A DNA stretch of 35,123 bases from Bacteroidota bacterium (GCA_024279935.1 JAJRQZ010000110.1:1-35123); one strand, 5' to 3'. Counted from the first letter of the stretch, positions 1 through 8,598 are shown. Numbers and translations are program-made. The notes: a model not told the origin generated them from the sequence alone.

Positions 1-788
1 CTAATGGCAATTTGGTTTAGTTTTTCTAATCTCAAACTTTGTTCATAGCCTTCGTTTATAAAAACAGCATTTAAGTTTTCAAGATTTGCCAAACATACCA
101 ATTGGCTTACATTGGCATAGTCTCTAATGTTTCCCTTTTTATCGGATGCTGAGCCTGTCGAAGTATCCTCTCTCCATTGCTTTGCTGTTTTGCCAAAAAG
201 TGCCATGTTCAAAACATCGGCTTCGTTGGCATATACAAAAGAGATTTGCTTTTTAGTAAGATTATTTGGTATTAAATTATGTTTAATTGCATCTGTATGT
301 ATGCGGTAGTTAATTTTTGTCAAATTGCGTTTAATATCCCAACCTAATTGTTTTTGTTCCTCTTCTTTAAGTCTTTGAAACTCTTTTATTATAAAGAGTT
401 TAAATTCCGCAGAAATCCACGATGCAAATTCAAAAGCAATATCTTTATGTGCATAAGTTCCACCATATCTTCCTGCTTTCGAAATAATTCCTATGGCATT
501 TGTTCTATTTATCCAATTTTTGCTGGATAGAATAAAACCATTTGAGCCGGCATTATTTTTAATGTTACTGAATTCCGTAACATTAAAATCAGGGTTGTGC
601 ATTTTTTCCCAAAAGCCCATAAACTCAATTGTATACTTTGTGCTTAACCAATGAGAGATAACTAAACCAGTAGTTTCAGGATTTTTATATTTTGCTATAT
701 CTGTTATTGAAATATAATCCTCTTTATTGGACTGAACTATTACAATCTCTTTGCCTTGTATCTCTATTTTTCTGTTTTTTTTACTCAT
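1..788 (-). CDS. KilA-N domain protein, C-terminus cut by window edge
   Basis: The reverse strand is open from an ATG at 788-786 to the window edge (262 codons, no stop reached). KilA-N is a DNA-binding domain known from phage and large-virus regulators. It is recognised here by MHNPDFN, the stretch AGRYGGTYAHKDIAFEF, and ALFGKTAKQWRE. The protein shares all of these blocks with the KilA-N protein at 31056-31940, so the two are paralogues. It lies 117 bp downstream of hsdM in the same direction and probably belongs to the type I RM operon. A REP-like repeat (144-168) is inserted in frame between the KQWRE block and GNIRDYANV. Its role in the RM locus is unknown; a regulatory or antirepressor-like role is only inference. 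Confidence 0.85.
   Translation of the reverse strand, partial: MSKKNRKIEIQGKEIVIVQSNKEDYISITDIAKYKNPETTGLVISHWLSTKYTIEFMGFWEKMHNPDFNVTEFSNIKNNAGSNGFILSSKNWINRTNAIGIISKAGRYGGTYAHKDIAFEFASWISAEFKLFIIKEFQRLKEEEQKQLGWDIKRNLTKINYRIHTDAIKHNLIPNNLTKKQISFVYANEADVLNMALFGKTAKQWREDTSTGSASDKKGNIRDYANVSQLVCLANLENLNAVFINEGYEQSLRLEKLNQIAI
144..168. repeat. REP-like repeat inserted in KilA-N reading frame
   Basis: The 25-bp segment contains TGAGCCTGTCGAAG, with ends GGAT and ATCC that can pair. I recall the core CTTCGACAGGCTCA as a widespread dispersed bacterial repeat. It encodes roughly DTSTGSASD in the KilA-N protein, where the paralogue at 31056 has an unrelated short linker. The frame is kept, so the gene is not obviously broken. 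Confidence 0.6.
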
Positions 789-802
789 AATATCTCATTG
801 TG

Positions 803-898
803 TTAATTCGACATGTTTAAAAGTTGTTCGGTATCAGTTATTCGCATTTTACCGTCTTTTGCAAGCATTTTCAAAGCGTGACAATTCGTCACGCTTTG
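803..898 (-). pseudogene. Remnant of a Bro-N / antirepressor-like gene
   Basis: Between hsdM and the KilA-N gene a 31-codon minus-strand frame reads SVTNCHALKMLAKDGKMRITD, then TEQLL, before a stop at 805-803. Bro-N family proteins, common accessory genes of type I RM operons, carry a similar block (LKM-x-DGK-x-x-x-TD followed by TE-x-L and IQSIPSPKAEPFK). The IQSIPSPKAEPF part and everything after it are missing. I read this as a decayed, internally deleted Bro-N gene. An ATG inside it (868-866) could still start a 21-codon peptide. The family assignment rests on recalled motifs only. Confidence 0.45.
873..897. repeat. Perfect 10-bp-stem palindrome downstream of hsdM
   Basis: AAAGCGTGAC and its exact reverse complement GTCACGCTTT are separated by 5 bases. 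The hairpin lies 8 bp after the hsdM stop codon. In the hsdM direction no T run follows, so it is a poor intrinsic terminator. It may be an mRNA 3'-end stabiliser, a REP-like element, or part of the Bro-N remnant it overlaps. Confidence 0.55.
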
Positions 899-905
899 GT
901 TTTAT

Positions 906-2492
906 TTAAAAAGGCGTATCAATATTTAGTTCTTTGCAAAGTGCAATCAGTTCTTTGTCCGTATCACTCATTTTGTTTTCGAGCGTTTTTAATTTTGCAG
1001 AAACTTTTGCAATATCAACAGGCTCTTCCTCCTCAAAAGTGTTTACATATCTTGGAATATTTAAGTTGTATTCGTTTTCGTGAATTTCAGAAAGCGGTGC
1101 GAGATAAGAATATTTCTCAACTTCTATTCTTTCTCTGTATGTTGTAATAATCTTTTCAATATCCTTTGGTCGCAATATATTTTGAGTTCCTCTTTCAAAA
1201 TGTTTACTGCTGTCAATAAACAGAATATTTTCGGGGTTTTCTCTGCACTTTTTAAAAACCATAATGCTTGTAGGTATTGAAGTGCCGTAAAACAGGTTGG
1301 CAGGCAACCCAATAACGGCATCTAAATAATTGCGGTCTTCAATCAAGTATTTACGAATAATTTGTTCCGCTCCACTTCTGAACAAAGCACCGTGAGGCAA
1401 AACAATTGCCATAGTTCCGTTTTCTGCCAAATGATGTATCATATGTTGCACAAAAGCATAATCGGCTTTGCTTTTCGGTGCCAATTTTCCGTATTGGCTA
1501 AAACGGTCATCGTTTGTAAACAAAGGGTTTGCACTCCATTGAGCCGAAAATGGAGGATTGGCTACAATCGCCTCAAATTGGTGTTCAATATGTTGTGGGT
1601 GTTCTAATGTATCTTCTTGTTTTATGTCGAATTTACGATAATGCACATCATGCAAAATCATATTCATTCGGGCAAGGTTGTAAGTAGTTCGGTTGAGTTC
1701 CTGTCCGTAAAAGTTGCTTACTTCTTCAACCTCTTTGGCAACACGCAAAAGCAAAGAACCAGAACCACAAGTTGGGTCGTAAACAGATTTCAGTTTTGTT
1801 TTTCCTGTTGTAACCAACTTTGCCAAAATCATACTTACCTGTTGCGGCGTATAAAATTCCCCTGCTTTTTTCCCTGCTCCACTGGCAAATTGTCCAATCA
1901 AATACTCGTAGGCATCGCCTAAAACATCTCGTTGAGACGCACGACCGTGCGTCTGTACATCTATCTGAAAGTCTATCTTGTCAAGATGTGAAAGTACTTT
2001 TGCAATTAGTTTGTTTCTTGCATCGGTGGTTTTTCCGAGTTTGGTACTGTTCAAATCCATATCCTCAAAAAGATTGTCAAAATCTTCTTCGCTTTCTGTT
2101 CCCATTGTAGAGAGTTGGATATTGTTCAGGATTTCTTGCAAGTCCTCTAAAATGAAATTGCTTTCCGTGTCATTGTTTCCATTTCCTCTTTTTGCAAGTT
2201 CACTAAACAGTTCAGATGGTTTAAGGAAGTAACCCAATTTTTCAAGAGATTCCTCTCTGATTGCTTCGATGTATTCTTTTCCTTGCTCAGAATTTTCTTT
2301 AATCTCTTTGTATGTTATTCCGTCTGTTTCTAAAATGGTGTTGGCGTACATTTCCATTTTCTCAGCGAGATACTTATAAAAAATGAATCCGAGTATGTAA
2401 TCCCGGAATTCATCGGCATTCATTTTACCTCTCAATTCGTTGGCTATATTCCAAAGTTGCTGTTCAAGTTGTTTCTTTTGGTCTTCACTCAT
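906..2492 (-). CDS. hsdM: Type I restriction-modification methylase subunit HsdM
   Basis: This is the modification subunit of a type I RM enzyme, an N6-adenine methyltransferase that works with HsdS. The N-terminal HsdM helical domain (about residues 8-130, LEQQLWNIANELRGKM) is followed by the methyltransferase domain with GEFYTPQQV (211-219), the SAM-binding DPTCGSGS (239-246) and catalytic NPPF (312-315). At 528 residues the length is normal. It starts 28 bp after ilvE ends on the same strand, so ilvE transcription may read into it. Residues about 179-187 (VQTHGRASQ) come from a palindromic repeat inserted in frame just before the conserved DVLGDAYEYLI. No hsdS or hsdR is visible; they would lie beyond the left edge. 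Confidence 0.95.
   Translation of the reverse strand: MSEDQKKQLEQQLWNIANELRGKMNADEFRDYILGFIFYKYLAEKMEMYANTILETDGITYKEIKENSEQGKEYIEAIREESLEKLGYFLKPSELFSELAKRGNGNNDTESNFILEDLQEILNNIQLSTMGTESEEDFDNLFEDMDLNSTKLGKTTDARNKLIAKVLSHLDKIDFQIDVQTHGRASQRDVLGDAYEYLIGQFASGAGKKAGEFYTPQQVSMILAKLVTTGKTKLKSVYDPTCGSGSLLLRVAKEVEEVSNFYGQELNRTTYNLARMNMILHDVHYRKFDIKQEDTLEHPQHIEHQFEAIVANPPFSAQWSANPLFTNDDRFSQYGKLAPKSKADYAFVQHMIHHLAENGTMAIVLPHGALFRSGAEQIIRKYLIEDRNYLDAVIGLPANLFYGTSIPTSIMVFKKCRENPENILFIDSSKHFERGTQNILRPKDIEKIITTYRERIEVEKYSYLAPLSEIHENEYNLNIPRYVNTFEEEEPVDIAKVSAKLKTLENKMSDTDKELIALCKELNIDTPF
1931..1958. repeat. REP-like palindrome inserted in frame in hsdM
   Basis: AGACGCACGACCGTGCGTCT at 1935-1954 has perfect 9-bp arms around a 2-base centre. 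With its GTTG and GTAC flanks it resembles a dispersed GTAGAGACGCACG...-type palindrome that I recall from many bacterial genomes. It adds residues to HsdM directly before the conserved DVLGDAYEYL segment, keeping the frame. Confidence 0.65.
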
Positions 2493-2520
2493 ATATTTAA
2501 TACTTCCTTAAATTCGGTCT

Positions 2521-3537
2521 TCAAATACCTTCTATTATGGTGGTCCAGCCGTGCGTATCCTCAATTGTTCCTTCCTGGATCCCGCGCAGGGTTTCATAGA
2601 GTTTCCTGGAAACCGGGCCCGGCTCCGCGCCATAATCCACTGATTTTCCGCTATCGTGCTCATAAATCCTCCCGATGGGTGAAATAATGGCTGCCGTTCC
2701 GCATGCTCCTGCCTCCTCGAAGCTGTCGAGCTCACCGAAAGCAACACGCCGGCGTTCTACTTTCAGTCCCAAGTCCCTGGCAATTTGCTCCAGGCTCATA
2801 TTGGTGATAGATGGCAAGATACTATCCGATTGGGGAGTTATGTAAGTATTGTTTTTAATACCGAAGAAGTTTGCCGGACCCGCCTCGTCTATATATTTCT
2901 TCTCTTTTGCATCGAGGAAAAGCACTGAGCCAAAGCCATTTGCATGGGCCCTATGGCCAGGCCTCAAACTGGCCGCATAGTTGCCGCCTACTTTAATATG
3001 TCCTGTTCCCAAAGGTGCCGCCCTGTCGAAATCCCTAACAACCTCAATGGCAACCGGTTTGAATCCTTCTTTGAAATAAGGGCCTACCGGGGTAACAAAA
3101 ATCATAAACAAATATTCCTCCGCAGGCTTTACCCCTACCTGAGGTCCGCTGCCGAAAAGCAATGGCCTGAAATAGAGCGTAGATCCCGTTCCGTAGGGAG
3201 GGATATATTTCGCGTTAAGCTTCGCGACCCTGTACAAGGCTTTCTTAAACAATTCATCCGGCACTTCGGCCATCATGATGCCCCGGGCCGAACGGCGCAT
3301 GCGCTTTGCGTTTTCTTCCCACCTGAAAAGCCTAACTTTGCCGTCCGCACCGCAATAAGCTTTGAGGCCTTCAAACGCCTCCTGGCCGTAGTGCAGGCCG
3401 GTGGCAGCCATGTGGATACTTATATTCTCGGAACTGCTTATTTCAAGCTCGCCCCATTTGCCATCGCGGTAATACGATCTTACGTTATAATCTGTTTTAA
3501 AATAGCCGAAAGGTAATTCACTCCAGTTTAAATCCAT
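2521..3537 (-). CDS. ilvE: Branched-chain amino acid aminotransferase (class IV, PLP)
   Basis: The enzyme transfers the amino group between glutamate and the branched-chain 2-oxo acids in Leu/Ile/Val metabolism (cytoplasmic). The fold-type IV signature is clear: HIKVGGNYAASL with the PLP lysine at about residue 182, the following YIDEAGPANFFGI, and SITNMSLEQIARDLG. The frame stays open upstream to an ATG at 3711, but family similarity begins at MDLNWSELPFGYF, so I start at 3537 (338 residues, usual for the eukaryote-like BCAT group). The extra upstream residues are low-complexity and AT-rich. The upstream region (3538-3828) carries a small TCCGC/GCGGA hairpin at 3570-3583 and an AT-rich palindrome near 3610-3630; no clear -7 box was found. 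Confidence 0.93.
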   Translation of the reverse strand: MDLNWSELPFGYFKTDYNVRSYYRDGKWGELEISSSENISIHMAATGLHYGQEAFEGLKAYCGADGKVRLFRWEENAKRMRRSARGIMMAEVPDELFKKALYRVAKLNAKYIPPYGTGSTLYFRPLLFGSGPQVGVKPAEEYLFMIFVTPVGPYFKEGFKPVAIEVVRDFDRAAPLGTGHIKVGGNYAASLRPGHRAHANGFGSVLFLDAKEKKYIDEAGPANFFGIKNNTYITPQSDSILPSITNMSLEQIARDLGLKVERRRVAFGELDSFEEAGACGTAAIISPIGRIYEHDSGKSVDYGAEPGPVSRKLYETLRGIQEGTIEDTHGWTTIIEGI

Positions 3538-3806
3538 TTTTAAATATTGTTTAATTGTTAATATCCATGTCCGCTTGGGCGGAAAATAATGTTTAATTGC
3601 TCGGGCTAAGTTAATAATAATTATTATTCGCCTATTAATTTTATGCTTATATACATTGCTGTTATTAAGCTTATTGTAATTTAATAATCCGATGTTTATG
3701 ATAAAACTCACCTATCTGTTTCCATTCTAAACATTAAAATAAGAGTTTTTTTTAGAAATAGATTGTAAGGACAGCCCTATTTAATCGAGCCACAATGAAA
3801 ATAATT

Positions 3807-3814
3807 TAAATTTG
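3807..3814 (+). promoter_or_regulatory. Putative -7 promoter element for lplA
   Basis: TAAATTTG matches the Bacteroidota TAnnTTTG -7 consensus and sits 14 bp before the lplA ATG. No good -33 TTTG was seen at the expected distance. Confidence 0.4.
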
Positions 3815-3828
3815 CTGAAAGTTTTGAA

Positions 3829-4800
3829 ATGATATTTATCGAACGATCGAAAAGCAACCCCTACTTCAATTTAGCGGCCGAGGAATATGTCCTCAGGAAT
3901 TATGACGTAGATGTGTTAATGCTGTGGGAAAGCAAGGATTCCGTTGTTATCGGTAAACATCAAAACGCATTTGCCGAGGTGAATTATCCGTATCTTGTCG
4001 AAAACCGGATTCCTTTGATCAGGCGTATTTCGGGAGGCGGGACGGTTTTTCACGGAAAAGGCAACCAAAACATCACTGTCCTCAGAAACTCGACAGTGGC
4101 CGGAACGCAGGTGGATTTCCGAACTTTCACAAGGCCTTTGATGAGTTTTTTGGAACAATTGGGCTTAAGCCCCACTTTTGAGGGAAAGAACAACCTATGC
4201 ATCGACGGACTTAAATTCTCAGGCAACTCGGCCCATGTTTACAAAAACAAGTCATTGCATCACGGAACGCTTTTGTTTGATTCCGACTTAAAGAGGATCG
4301 ATGATATAATAAACCCCGGATTATCGGTATTCGAAGACATGTCAGTAAAATCGGTGGTGGCAAAAGTTGCTAACCTCAAACCATTTCTAAGTGGAAATAT
4401 CGACTATAAAACATTTAAAGAAAAACTTAAGGAATATCTGTTCAAGTACTACAATATCAATAATATACACCACTTCACAAAAATGCAGGAAGGTGAGATA
4501 CTCCGTTTGATGCAAAACAGGTATAAGAGTTGGGACTGGAATTTCGGATATTCACCCCCTTTCATTTTGACCAATGAGATACCTATTGAACACGGGCATC
4601 TTTCTGGCTGGGTGAAAATAAAAAAAGGCTGTATCGAGGAACTGGAACTGATGGAGAATGCCAAGCCATTGCAAAATATAAATAATGCCTTAACAAATAA
4701 AAAATTAATGAAATCACCCATAAGATCCTGTTTGGCTGAGTTAGGGCTGACAGATAAAAAGATCATGCAAATTCTTAAACTGCTCAAACTTTCTAAATAG
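3829..4800 (+). CDS. lplA: Lipoate-protein ligase A
   Basis: The protein activates lipoate with ATP and attaches it to the lipoyl domains of 2-oxoacid dehydrogenases and of GcvH. The BPL/LPL catalytic domain fills the N-terminal two thirds, with FNLAAEEYVL near residue 13 and the lipoyl-AMP loop RRISGGGTVFHG near residues 65-76. A C-terminal lipoate ligase accessory domain follows (about 230-320, including SPIRSCLAELGL). At 323 residues it is a complete bacterial LplA. It ends 6 bp before the FAD/Fe-S oxidoreductase and probably forms an operon with it. The lipoyl-dependent glycine cleavage gene gcvT is in the same window (15747-16832) but not adjacent. Confidence 0.93.
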   Translation: MIFIERSKSNPYFNLAAEEYVLRNYDVDVLMLWESKDSVVIGKHQNAFAEVNYPYLVENRIPLIRRISGGGTVFHGKGNQNITVLRNSTVAGTQVDFRTFTRPLMSFLEQLGLSPTFEGKNNLCIDGLKFSGNSAHVYKNKSLHHGTLLFDSDLKRIDDIINPGLSVFEDMSVKSVVAKVANLKPFLSGNIDYKTFKEKLKEYLFKYYNINNIHHFTKMQEGEILRLMQNRYKSWDWNFGYSPPFILTNEIPIEHGHLSGWVKIKKGCIEELELMENAKPLQNINNALTNKKLMKSPIRSCLAELGLTDKKIMQILKLLKLSK

Positions 4801-4806
4801 GACAAA

Positions 4807-7731
4807 TTGAAAACAAAAGATATAGAGGAATTAAAAAGGGCTTTTTCCGGGGAAATTCAGATTGGTGAAACCGATAGGATTATTTATGCCACCGATGCAT
4901 CGGCCTATAGGGAGATTCCCGAGATGGTCTGTTTCCCAAAAGACGCAGAAGACATAAGACAGATAATCGCCTTCGCAAAAAAGCACAAGACTACTATAAT
5001 TCCGCGGACCGCAGGGACATCGCTTGCCGGGCAAGTTGTGGGCAACGGCATCATAGCCGACGTATCGAAGTATATGAGGGAAATCATCCAGCTTAACATC
5101 GAAGAAAAATGGGTTAAGGTCCAGCCTGGCGTTGTTCTTGACGAGCTTAATATGTTCTTGAAACCGCATGGCCTTTTCTTCGGCCCTGAGGCCTCCACCG
5201 CCAACAGGTGCATGATCGGCGGCATGCTTGGCAACAATGCCTGCGGACTGCATTCGCCGGTTTACGGAAGCACCCGCGACCATACCCTCGAAGTAGAAAC
5301 GATCTTAAGCGATGGCTCCGAGGCCGTATTCGGGGAAGTTGATGCTGAGGCATTTAAAGAAAAACTAAAACTTAAAAACCTTGAGGGTGATATTTACCGG
5401 AACTGTTTTGATATGCTATCATCCGAAGAAAACAGGGACGAAATAGAAAAACAGTACCCCGACAAGGAAATAACAAGGCGAAACACGGCCTACGCCCTCG
5501 ACCTTCTCGGCGACAGCAGTATTTTCTCATCGGGAAACAAAAAATTCAATTTCTCGAAGCTCCTCGCCGGCTCCGAAGGCACTCTTGCGTTTACGACTGC
5601 CGTTAAATTGAACTTAGTTGAACTCCCCCCCGCGCAAAAAGCCTTGATATGCGTTCACCACTATACTTTGGAGGAAGCCCTATTTGCCAATATCCTGATC
5701 AGGAAACACAAGCCCAGGGCTATCGAGCTAATGGACAAAACCATCATGGACCTGACGAAGAAAAATATTGCCTTACAAAAAAACAGGTTTTTCCTTAAAG
5801 GAGATCCCGGCTCAATATTGATAGTGGAACTGGCTGAGAACAACCAACTTACTTTGAAAAGCAAGGCCGAGAGACTCATTACGCACCTTAAACAAAACGA
5901 TTATGGCTATGCTTATCCCATAGTTTACGGCGACGACATCAACAAGGTTTGGGACCTTAGAAAAGCAGGCCTTGGGGTATTGAGCAATATGCCAGGGGAC
6001 GCAAAACCCGTTTCCGTGGTGGAAGATACTGCAATAAACCCGGAGAAGTTACCACGATACATTGCCGAGTTCAATAAAATCCTGAAAAAATATGATCGTG
6101 ACTGCGTTTACCATGCACATATCGCGACAGGCGAACTACATCTCAGGCCCATCCTGAACCTGAAATTAAAAAAAGACGTCGATATATTCCGCCATCTGGC
6201 CGAAGACACTGCCAGGCTCGTAAAAGAATATAATGGCTCACTGAGCGGTGAACATGGCGATGGCAGGCTTAGGGGAGAGTTTATACCTCTTATGTACGGC
6301 AAGAAAGTTTATAAGCTGCTTGAAAAAACAAAAAATTCATGGGATGCCGATGGGATATTCAATTATGGGAAAATCACCAAAACTCCCAGCATGAATACGC
6401 ATCTGCGCTATGTTCCGGGCTTTGTTAACAATGAGATAGAGACCATATTCGATTTTTCGGAAGAGCAAGGTTATTTACGGGCAACAGAAAAATGCAACGG
6501 TACAGCGGCTTGTCGTAAAACGGAAATTATAGGCGGGACCATGTGCCCCAGCTATATGGCCTCGCGAAACGAAAGCCAGACAACAAGGGCAAGGGCCAAT
6601 GTCTTGCGTGAGTTCCTTACAAACTCAAAAAAGAAAAACCCCTTCGACCATAAGGAAATATATGATATAATGGATTTATGCCTGTCGTGCAAGGCGTGCA
6701 AGGCGGAATGCCCATCCAATATAGATATTACAAAGCTAAAGGCCGAATTCCTCCAACATTATTACGACGATAACGGTATAAGCCTAAGAACCAGAATGAT
6801 TGCCAATATCGCACATATCAATCATCTGGGCAGTTTCTTCCCCGGAACTTATAACTTCCTGACCAAGAATTCATTCACCTCCAGCTTGATGGCTGGGGTA
6901 TTGGGTTTTAGCAAAGAAAGAAGATTCCCCGAGCTCTCGAAAATGCCCCTCGACAAATGGGTTAAAAAGCATGAAGCAAAAAACTCGCTCTTCCCAAACG
7001 GCAAGGTTTATCTGTTTAACGACGAATTCACGCGCTTCAATGATACAGCAATTGGTATAAAAGCGATCATGCTGTTGGAAAAACTTGGTTATGAAGTTGT
7101 TATTCCAAAGCATATTCAAAGCGGGCGTACATATTTATCGAAAGGACTTCTTAGAAAGGCCAAGAAGATTGCAAATAGGAATGTGGAACTTCTGAAGGAA
7201 ATAATAAATGACAAAAGCCCCTTGATCGGGATAGAACCCTCGGCAATACTGGCTTTTCGCGACGAATATCCCGAACTGGTAGATGAAAAATTGAAGCAGG
7301 CCGCTTTATCCCTAAAGCCAAACTGCCTGATGATAGACGAGTTTCTGGAAAGAGAGATGAAAGCCGGCAAGATTAAGAAGAGCCTGTTTACACTAGAGCC
7401 GAAAAACATTAATCTTCATGGCCATTGTCATCAAAAGAGCCTCACGGGCACTTCCTCCAGCCTTTTCATTTTGGGATTCCCCGAAAATTACCGGGTCGGG
7501 GAAATACCTTCCGGATGCTGCGGGATGGCAGGAGCCTTCGGCTACGAGAAAGAGCATCATGGTCTTAGTATGCAAGTTGGCGAGCTGGTTCTCTTCCCCG
7601 CCGTGAGGAATGCAGGGCCCAAAACCATTATTGCCGCCCCCGGCACCTCCTGCCGCCATCAGATTAAAGACGGAACGAAAAGAGACGCACTACATCCCGT
7701 GGAGGTTTTGTGGGGGGCTCTGGCAGTATGA
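4807..7731 (+). CDS. FAD-linked oxidase fused to Fe-S/CCG reductase (D-lactate dehydrogenase-like)
   Basis: This is a two-part respiratory-type oxidoreductase of the GlcD/GlcF fusion class, likely oxidising a 2-hydroxyacid such as D-lactate; the substrate cannot be read from sequence. The FAD-binding type 4 domain shows PRTAGTSLAGQ (67-76) and GPEASTANRCMIGGMLGNNA (126-145). A C-terminal oxidase domain follows, containing ELHLRP and GSLSGEHGDGRLRGE. The Fe-S half has cysteines 563, 569 and 580, then CLSCKACKAEC (625-635). The CCG reductase part has HGHCHQK (871-877) and PSGCCGMAG (901-909). The start codon is TTG at 4807, 6 bp after the lplA stop; no ATG gives a full FAD domain. At 974 residues it matches the fused family. 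Confidence 0.9.
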   Translation: MKTKDIEELKRAFSGEIQIGETDRIIYATDASAYREIPEMVCFPKDAEDIRQIIAFAKKHKTTIIPRTAGTSLAGQVVGNGIIADVSKYMREIIQLNIEEKWVKVQPGVVLDELNMFLKPHGLFFGPEASTANRCMIGGMLGNNACGLHSPVYGSTRDHTLEVETILSDGSEAVFGEVDAEAFKEKLKLKNLEGDIYRNCFDMLSSEENRDEIEKQYPDKEITRRNTAYALDLLGDSSIFSSGNKKFNFSKLLAGSEGTLAFTTAVKLNLVELPPAQKALICVHHYTLEEALFANILIRKHKPRAIELMDKTIMDLTKKNIALQKNRFFLKGDPGSILIVELAENNQLTLKSKAERLITHLKQNDYGYAYPIVYGDDINKVWDLRKAGLGVLSNMPGDAKPVSVVEDTAINPEKLPRYIAEFNKILKKYDRDCVYHAHIATGELHLRPILNLKLKKDVDIFRHLAEDTARLVKEYNGSLSGEHGDGRLRGEFIPLMYGKKVYKLLEKTKNSWDADGIFNYGKITKTPSMNTHLRYVPGFVNNEIETIFDFSEEQGYLRATEKCNGTAACRKTEIIGGTMCPSYMASRNESQTTRARANVLREFLTNSKKKNPFDHKEIYDIMDLCLSCKACKAECPSNIDITKLKAEFLQHYYDDNGISLRTRMIANIAHINHLGSFFPGTYNFLTKNSFTSSLMAGVLGFSKERRFPELSKMPLDKWVKKHEAKNSLFPNGKVYLFNDEFTRFNDTAIGIKAIMLLEKLGYEVVIPKHIQSGRTYLSKGLLRKAKKIANRNVELLKEIINDKSPLIGIEPSAILAFRDEYPELVDEKLKQAALSLKPNCLMIDEFLEREMKAGKIKKSLFTLEPKNINLHGHCHQKSLTGTSSSLFILGFPENYRVGEIPSGCCGMAGAFGYEKEHHGLSMQVGELVLFPAVRNAGPKTIIAAPGTSCRHQIKDGTKRDALHPVEVLWGALAV

Positions 7732-8147
7732 CTTATCCCATGGCAAACAGCAATCAATTCGATTTCTTGAAGAATTATTACCAATGAACAAGTGTACGGA
7801 AAGTTTGGTCTTAATGCTGATGTAATTAGTTAAGATGAAGGATTCTCCGGTTCAGTAAATACGATAAATGCATTTCGATCAGCAAGATATAACTATACCG
7901 CATTTCGCTGTTGACCGAAAATATAGAGTTTGTTATGGTGACATAATAGGCTGTGGACCAGGGTTATGATGCCAAATTGACAGCCCTGTTTTTACTAATG
8001 CCTAAATCTTTGGCATATTAAAACTTTCAGAAAAACAATTATTTAACTAAATCACAAATTATTCTTTATTGCCAGGCTTGCTAATTTGGCATTTATTTTG
8101 AAAACGGATTGCTGAAATTGATTTAATAATTGTTTAACTAAAATTAT
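7732..8147. other. Gene-poor interval between oxidoreductase and hsp20
   Basis: About 415 bp with no convincing gene. A 15-codon frame opens with ATG at 7740 (MANSNQFDFLKNYYQ) just after the upstream gene; I do not recognise it. A terminator-like hairpin lies at 7959-7993. The rest is AT-rich leader of hsp20. A small RNA ending at the hairpin is possible but unsupported. Confidence 0.5.
7959..7993 (+). terminator. Intrinsic terminator-like hairpin
   Basis: CAGGGTT at 7959-7965 pairs with AGCCCTG at 7982-7988 (one G-U), followed directly by five Ts. It is about 230 bp after the oxidoreductase stop, so it either ends a long 3' UTR or ends an unseen small transcript. Confidence 0.5.
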
Positions 8148-8153
8148 GGAGGA
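8148..8153 (+). promoter_or_regulatory. Strong Shine-Dalgarno of hsp20
   Basis: GGAGGA lies 7 bases before the hsp20 ATG. Most other genes in the window have no such motif, as is usual in this phylum, so this gene may be translated strongly. Confidence 0.6.
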
Positions 8154-8160
8154 TTAAATT

Positions 8161-8598
8161 ATGTCATTAGTAAGATTTTCAAATCAGATGCCAAGTTTGT
8201 TCGACCGTTTTTTTGAAAACGATTTATTCGATTGGTCGAACAGGAATTTCTCAAGCACCAACACTACCCTTCCCGCAGTAAATATCAAGGAGGATGACGA
8301 GGGTTTTGAGGTAGAAATGTCTGCCCCGGGCTTTGACAAGAAAGATTTTAAAATCGAGCTAAACAACGATTTGTTGACGATTTCTTCCGAGAAGAAGAAC
8401 GAAAACGAAACTAAAGAAGGTCAGCAATTCAATCGAAGGGAGTTTAGCTATCAGTCATTCAGCCGCTCGTTCACTCTTCCGCAAAGTGTTGAAGGTGAAA
8501 AAATTGCGGCTAAGTACGAAAATGGAATCTTAAACATTGCAATTCCTAAAAAGGAAGAAGCCAAACCGAAGCCGAAAAAACAAATTCTTGTTAAGTAA
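8161..8598 (+). CDS. Small heat shock protein, Hsp20/alpha-crystallin family
   Basis: This is an ATP-independent holdase chaperone that binds unfolding proteins. The N-terminal arm (MPSLFDRFFENDLFDW) is typical of bacterial class A small heat shock proteins. The alpha-crystallin domain spans about residues 40-138, with PAVNIKEDDEGFEVEMSAPG at its start and the closing G-x-L motif as NGILNIAIPK. The tail ends in KPKPKKQILVK, where the I-x-V motif would contact neighbouring subunits. At 145 residues it is complete. A strong Shine-Dalgarno precedes it, and a lipoprotein gene follows after 29 bp. Confidence 0.95.
   Translation: MSLVRFSNQMPSLFDRFFENDLFDWSNRNFSSTNTTLPAVNIKEDDEGFEVEMSAPGFDKKDFKIELNNDLLTISSEKKNENETKEGQQFNRREFSYQSFSRSFTLPQSVEGEKIAAKYENGILNIAIPKKEEAKPKPKKQILVK

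Noticed and set aside
2944-3516. 190-codon plus-strand frame opposite ilvE
   Set aside because: It is antisense to a clear aminotransferase gene and has no family features.
3538-3711. N-terminal extension of ilvE by 58 residues
   Set aside because: The extra residues are Ile/Asn/Lys-rich, AT-rich upstream DNA without family similarity.
7740-7787. 15-codon ORF MANSNQFDFLKNYYQ after the oxidoreductase
   Set aside because: Too short, not recognised, and no distinct signals; kept only as a note in the interval.
8090-8112. TTGGCA...TTTG upstream of hsp20, resembling a sigma-54 promoter
   Set aside because: The critical -12 GC reads GA and no activator site is visible; the match is too weak.
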